Source: Numida meleagris (taxonomy: Eukaryota; Chordata; Aves; Galliformes; Numididae). Taken from it: DNA of 64,000 nucleotides. The stretch is from positions 70,849,405-70,913,404 of the forward strand of contig NC_034438.1 of assembly GCF_002078875.1 (NCBI RefSeq), in the 5' to 3' direction. Positions 60,495 to 64,000 of this stretch are shown in pieces (the stretch's first letter is position 1; every line of letters starts with the position of its first letter). The notes under the pieces were generated by a model. That model was given only the letters and a program-made list of their open reading frames with translations. It searched no databases and was not told where the DNA came from. The translations under genes were made by a program, and so were the position numbers.

Positions 60495-61344
60495 GATTTC
60501 GAAAGGGGACATATGTTCAAAAGTCACAGTTCTCATTCCTCTCATGGGAATGACAGTCTGTTAAATGTTTGTCTGACCCTGAGGATGTTAATGGCAGCTC
60601 ATACCACTGGGACAGCAGAGGTGGTATACATTCTGGTGATCCTCCAAGAGGTGTAGGTAGGTATGAATTGCCCAGTGCCTTTACATAATGAACATGCCAG
60701 TATACTTCCTCCTTATGTCTTCATCTGGTGTGGTTAAGCATCTACCAAATCCTAGAGAAAGAAAATAACACACAATTTCATATGCAGCACTTCTTGTCCA
60801 GTATCACAGCAGTTTAATTCCTGCAATCTGCACAAATTCCTGGCTTTCAAACTTTTATTCCCTGGCAGAAGACAATGCATTCTCTTACAAAGGAGATATA
60901 CTATTATGAATCTCAGTTTACTGTTCTGGTATTGTAAATATATTTTCACGCTACTGAACTGCAGTTAACAACATATGCAAGCTCTGGATCCACTTTTAAA
61001 AAGTCTTCCTGAAGACTATGAGTTTTCTGAAACAGAAAGGTTTGTAAAGTTGGAGTAATAAAATAAAGCCCTGACTCATCTCTAATTAAGAGTGCAATTT
61101 ATGAAAGGAATCAATGTTTAACACTGGAGAATAGGAAGGAAGCAGCGGCTGTAAGTTTTTAAAATAACCTATTACTAACCATCTTGAGGAAAAATTGATT
61201 CACACGTTCGGCTCAGTCAAATCTTTAACAAACAGGACAATTGTTAAAGTAATTATCAGGAAAAAGTATTGCTTTTGTAAGACATGGCTACTGCTTTACA
61301 ACACCAAAAATCTATCTTTTTTTTAACTAACATACATTCAATTT
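60495..61344. other. Unique sequence, no gene seen
   Basis: No recognisable feature. Confidence 0.55.
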
Positions 61345-61688
61345 AGAATCATAGAGTCACAGAGTCACCACGGTTGGAAAATACATTCAGTATCATCCAG
61401 TCTAACCATCTGCCTATCACCAGTATTTCCCACTAAACTATGTTCCTCAGTACAACACCTAAAAGCTTCTTGAACACCTCCATGGACGTTGACTCCACCA
61501 TCTCCCTGGGCAGTGCCTGACCTCTCTCTTGCAGAAGTATTTCCCAACATCCAATCTGGATCTCCCGTGGCAAAAGTTGAGGCCATTCCCTCTCATCCTG
61601 TCACTAGTTACATGGGAGAAGAGACCAGCTCCAAGCTCATCACAACCTACCTTCAAATTCTTGTAGGGAGTGATAAGTTCTCCCTTTT
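61345..61688 (-). mobile_element. CR1 3' end, minus strand
   Basis: Read in reverse it starts in the ORF2 C-terminus (YKNLKVGCDELGAGLFSHVT, then SDRMRGNGLNF), passes the 'atccagattggatgttgggaaatacttc' landmark, and ends with reversed octamers at the left edge (agaatcatagagtcacagagtcacc). It is the same general subfamily as 17935-18468 but more diverged. Confidence 0.9.
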
Positions 61689-64000
61689 TAATGTTGTTAC
61701 AGAAAGGCAAGACAACTTTAGTATTTCGAGAGGGTGGGGAGAAATTGTAGTTTTAACTTACATCTTTCTGGGAACAAAGAGAATTTCTCTTAAACTTATC
61801 TTTTCTAACTGTCTTTGGAATGCCTGTGTGGAAAATATCCACTTTGGTTTTGGCTAAGGTTAGCCTCAGGTAGCACATATGCACTATGCTTGTATGTGAA
61901 GAAATCGTAAACTGTAACCACGCATTTGGGCAAAAATGGAACTAAACTTGCTGAAAATTAATAGCAATCTAATTTGTATTGTATAGATGTTGTTTTAGCT
62001 GTAGGGAGGGAAGACTGACTATACTTAGATGGTAGGCCAGAAATTGCAGGATAATTGCAGGATAATATTGCAGAAATTGCAGGATAATATTTTTCCTTTC
62101 TTTTTTCAAAGGAAAAATTGGCAGCAGTTGTGTATAGGCTCAGGAGTTACTACTGCTCAACCGTTATTTTTAAGCTTCTGTCGGAGTCTCCCTTGGAAAC
62201 AGTCATCTGTAGGTATTTACCAGTCAGTTTGGAATAGGAGCAAGTGCAGAGCTCACAGCTTACAAATTAAGGGGCTGAGACAGAGAATGTAAGCAAATGT
62301 AAGGGAGGACATCCAGTCCAACAAGGAACCAAAAATAGGATGGGAGGTAATTCATAAGGAGTCTGAAGTAAGGGAACGTGTTCAGCAGCTACTGAAGAAG
62401 AGAAGGTAGGCATTTAAGGAAAAAGAATGCTGGAAAATATCAATCAAAAGAAGTGAAGGCTATCACAAAAACCTTCACGAATATGAATGAAAGTTATAAG
62501 CAATAAGGTAATAGTTAAAGTATACCAATTTTCCATTAAATAACCTTTGATAATATAATTTAAAATAGTGTGGTTCATAGCAATTTTATTCTTTTGACAG
62601 GAGCACAGTTCTTGCTATTAACACACTTAAAAGATAAGATCTCAATCAAAGCCTTTCATTTTTTGGAGGGATGATGATGCATCTTGTCTGTTCAAACTCT
62701 ATACTAAATATAACAAGCTGTTTCTTCACCTGTTAGAAATCCTCAGAACTTTCCTGCATTTCGTGGGAGGTCATAACAACCTCCAAGGATTTTATTTTCC
62801 TCTCTCTTGAAAAAGAGGAGTGATTAAATACTTCCATTATTTGAAGGTCAGACCAGTCTCGGTTTACTTTGCACTCGGTATTTGTATCCTCTGTCCTTAC
62901 AAGAAAATCTGACCCAAGTTAGTACAGCATTAGATCTTCTAGAGGTGCAATGGTCTTAATATATCCCTCAAAATTCCTTTTAAATTAGAAAGCAGTCTGC
63001 AGGTGAAGTGGACTGGGCCCTTTTCCCCGCTCTCTTATAATGTGTACTTGTTTCCCAAAATGCTCTATTCATAAAGGTATAATACTCTTACAGCTCTAGT
63101 TTCTCTGACTGTATTGAAACAATGACTTCAGAGCTTCTCTCTGTCTGCAACTCAGGTCAGAAATCAGCAGGAGAAAACTGGAGTGTTACTGGTGGAAAAG
63201 GACCTGGAGTCTCTTTTGGTCACAGAAATTTTAGGTCTTGCACATGCTGAAAACTCTAATGCATCTGATACATAAGGACAGAAACTGAAAATGTCTAAGA
63301 CATACCTGTTTGTTTGTGTTTTTTTTTTCCCCAAAAGAATCAAGCAGAACTTCTTTGAACACTGAATGACATTCTTTTTAAGGACTAAGCTCCCATAGGT
63401 TTTCTTCTCACTTCCATCCTTTGCTCTTCTTACCTTTTCTTTTTCTCCATTTTCCCCTTCAGAAGAATTCAGAATATTTTCACATGTGGATAACAAGCAA
63501 ACAAAACCCAAAACAAACCCAATGCTTTAACATTAAGGTGATTTCAAATATGAACAGGTAGGCACAGTAATGGATAATGTCAATGAAATTGTTCTAAAAC
63601 ACATGATGTCAAGAGCCTGCATTACCTCTGTCAAAACGCTGCTGCCAAATACAAGGCTGTTAAAATTTCTGCAATATGAACTGTCTGATTTTGGCAGTTA
63701 AATCCCGAAGCTTGAGTGAGAGTTCCACAAATCTGTTATCAATACTGCCAAAAGACTGCTTTAGATACAGACTTAATTGAGCAGTCAGACTTGTGAGGAA
63801 ACATGACCATTTCACCTATCACTGAAGCTTTTTTCAATTTAACCTGACTGATCTACAGCCATGCAAATATTCAAATGCAAGAAAAGGATGTTTTTTTTCT
63901 ATGCTGGACCAAAGAACTAATTTAGATTTATTCAGATTCATTCACTTAATACTAGCATGACAACTATTATGCACCAGTACTTGGAATGCAAGCAAGTGCT
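61689..64000. other. Unique sequence, no gene seen
   Basis: Contains a small local repeat (62039-62088) in which aaattgcaggataat recurs. A 115-codon minus-strand frame (63164-63511) is Lys/Ser-rich and unassigned. Confidence 0.5.

Overview
The window looks like intergenic or intronic DNA from a bird, most likely a galliform (chicken-like). The evidence is the repeat content. It is dominated by CR1 LINE fragments that end in avian 3' octamer arrays (ATTCTATG)n, and it holds two avian-type endogenous retrovirus (ERV) LTRs and a broken ERV gag. The background is AT-rich and CpG-poor. I found no host protein-coding exon I could defend, no tRNA or rRNA gene and no bacterial features. Open frames outside the transposons are short, have no recognisable domains and often overlap on both strands.

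Layout. 1-15.8 kb: mostly unique AT-rich sequence, with a CpG-dense patch near 1.0-1.5 kb, two CR1 3' ends in tandem (3.85-4.54 kb), a (TATC)n microsatellite (5.36-5.42 kb), a dispersed ~100 bp direct repeat (10.7 and 12.2 kb) and a CCCTT array broken by a 178-base assembly gap (13.9-14.2 kb). 15.87-19.76 kb: a transposon cluster. It consists of a gapped ERV LTR (510 N), then a long minus-strand CR1 carrying endonuclease and reverse transcriptase remnants, interrupted by a younger plus-strand CR1. 19.8-33.5 kb: mostly unique, with an AT microsatellite, short CR1 tails, an A-rich stretch with a possible gag zinc-knuckle relic (27.1 kb) and a very old CR1/L3-like 3' end (28.5-28.7 kb). 33.5-34.9 kb: an orphan ERV gag fragment with an internal 30-bp coding repeat, two stops and two frame changes.

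36.1-40.8 kb: three same-strand CR1 fragments, two of which keep reverse transcriptase sequence. 43.5-44.0 kb: a minus-strand solo LTR of a widespread avian ERV family. 44-64 kb: essentially unique, apart from a 32-bp tandem duplication (45.4 kb), a CR1 tail nearly identical to the one at 18.3 kb (58.7 kb), an (ATTT)n tract (60.45 kb) and a minus-strand CR1 (61.35-61.69 kb).

No set of genes acts together here. The useful content is a layered record of retroelement insertion, nesting and decay. I did not find a convincing undescribed system. The most interesting items are the orphan repeat-bearing gag, the structurally complex nested CR1, the gag-like relic in the A-rich block, the duplicated 100-bp element and the CpG-dense patch. 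Element boundaries and family names come from reading the sequence and from memory of avian repeats, not from a database search.
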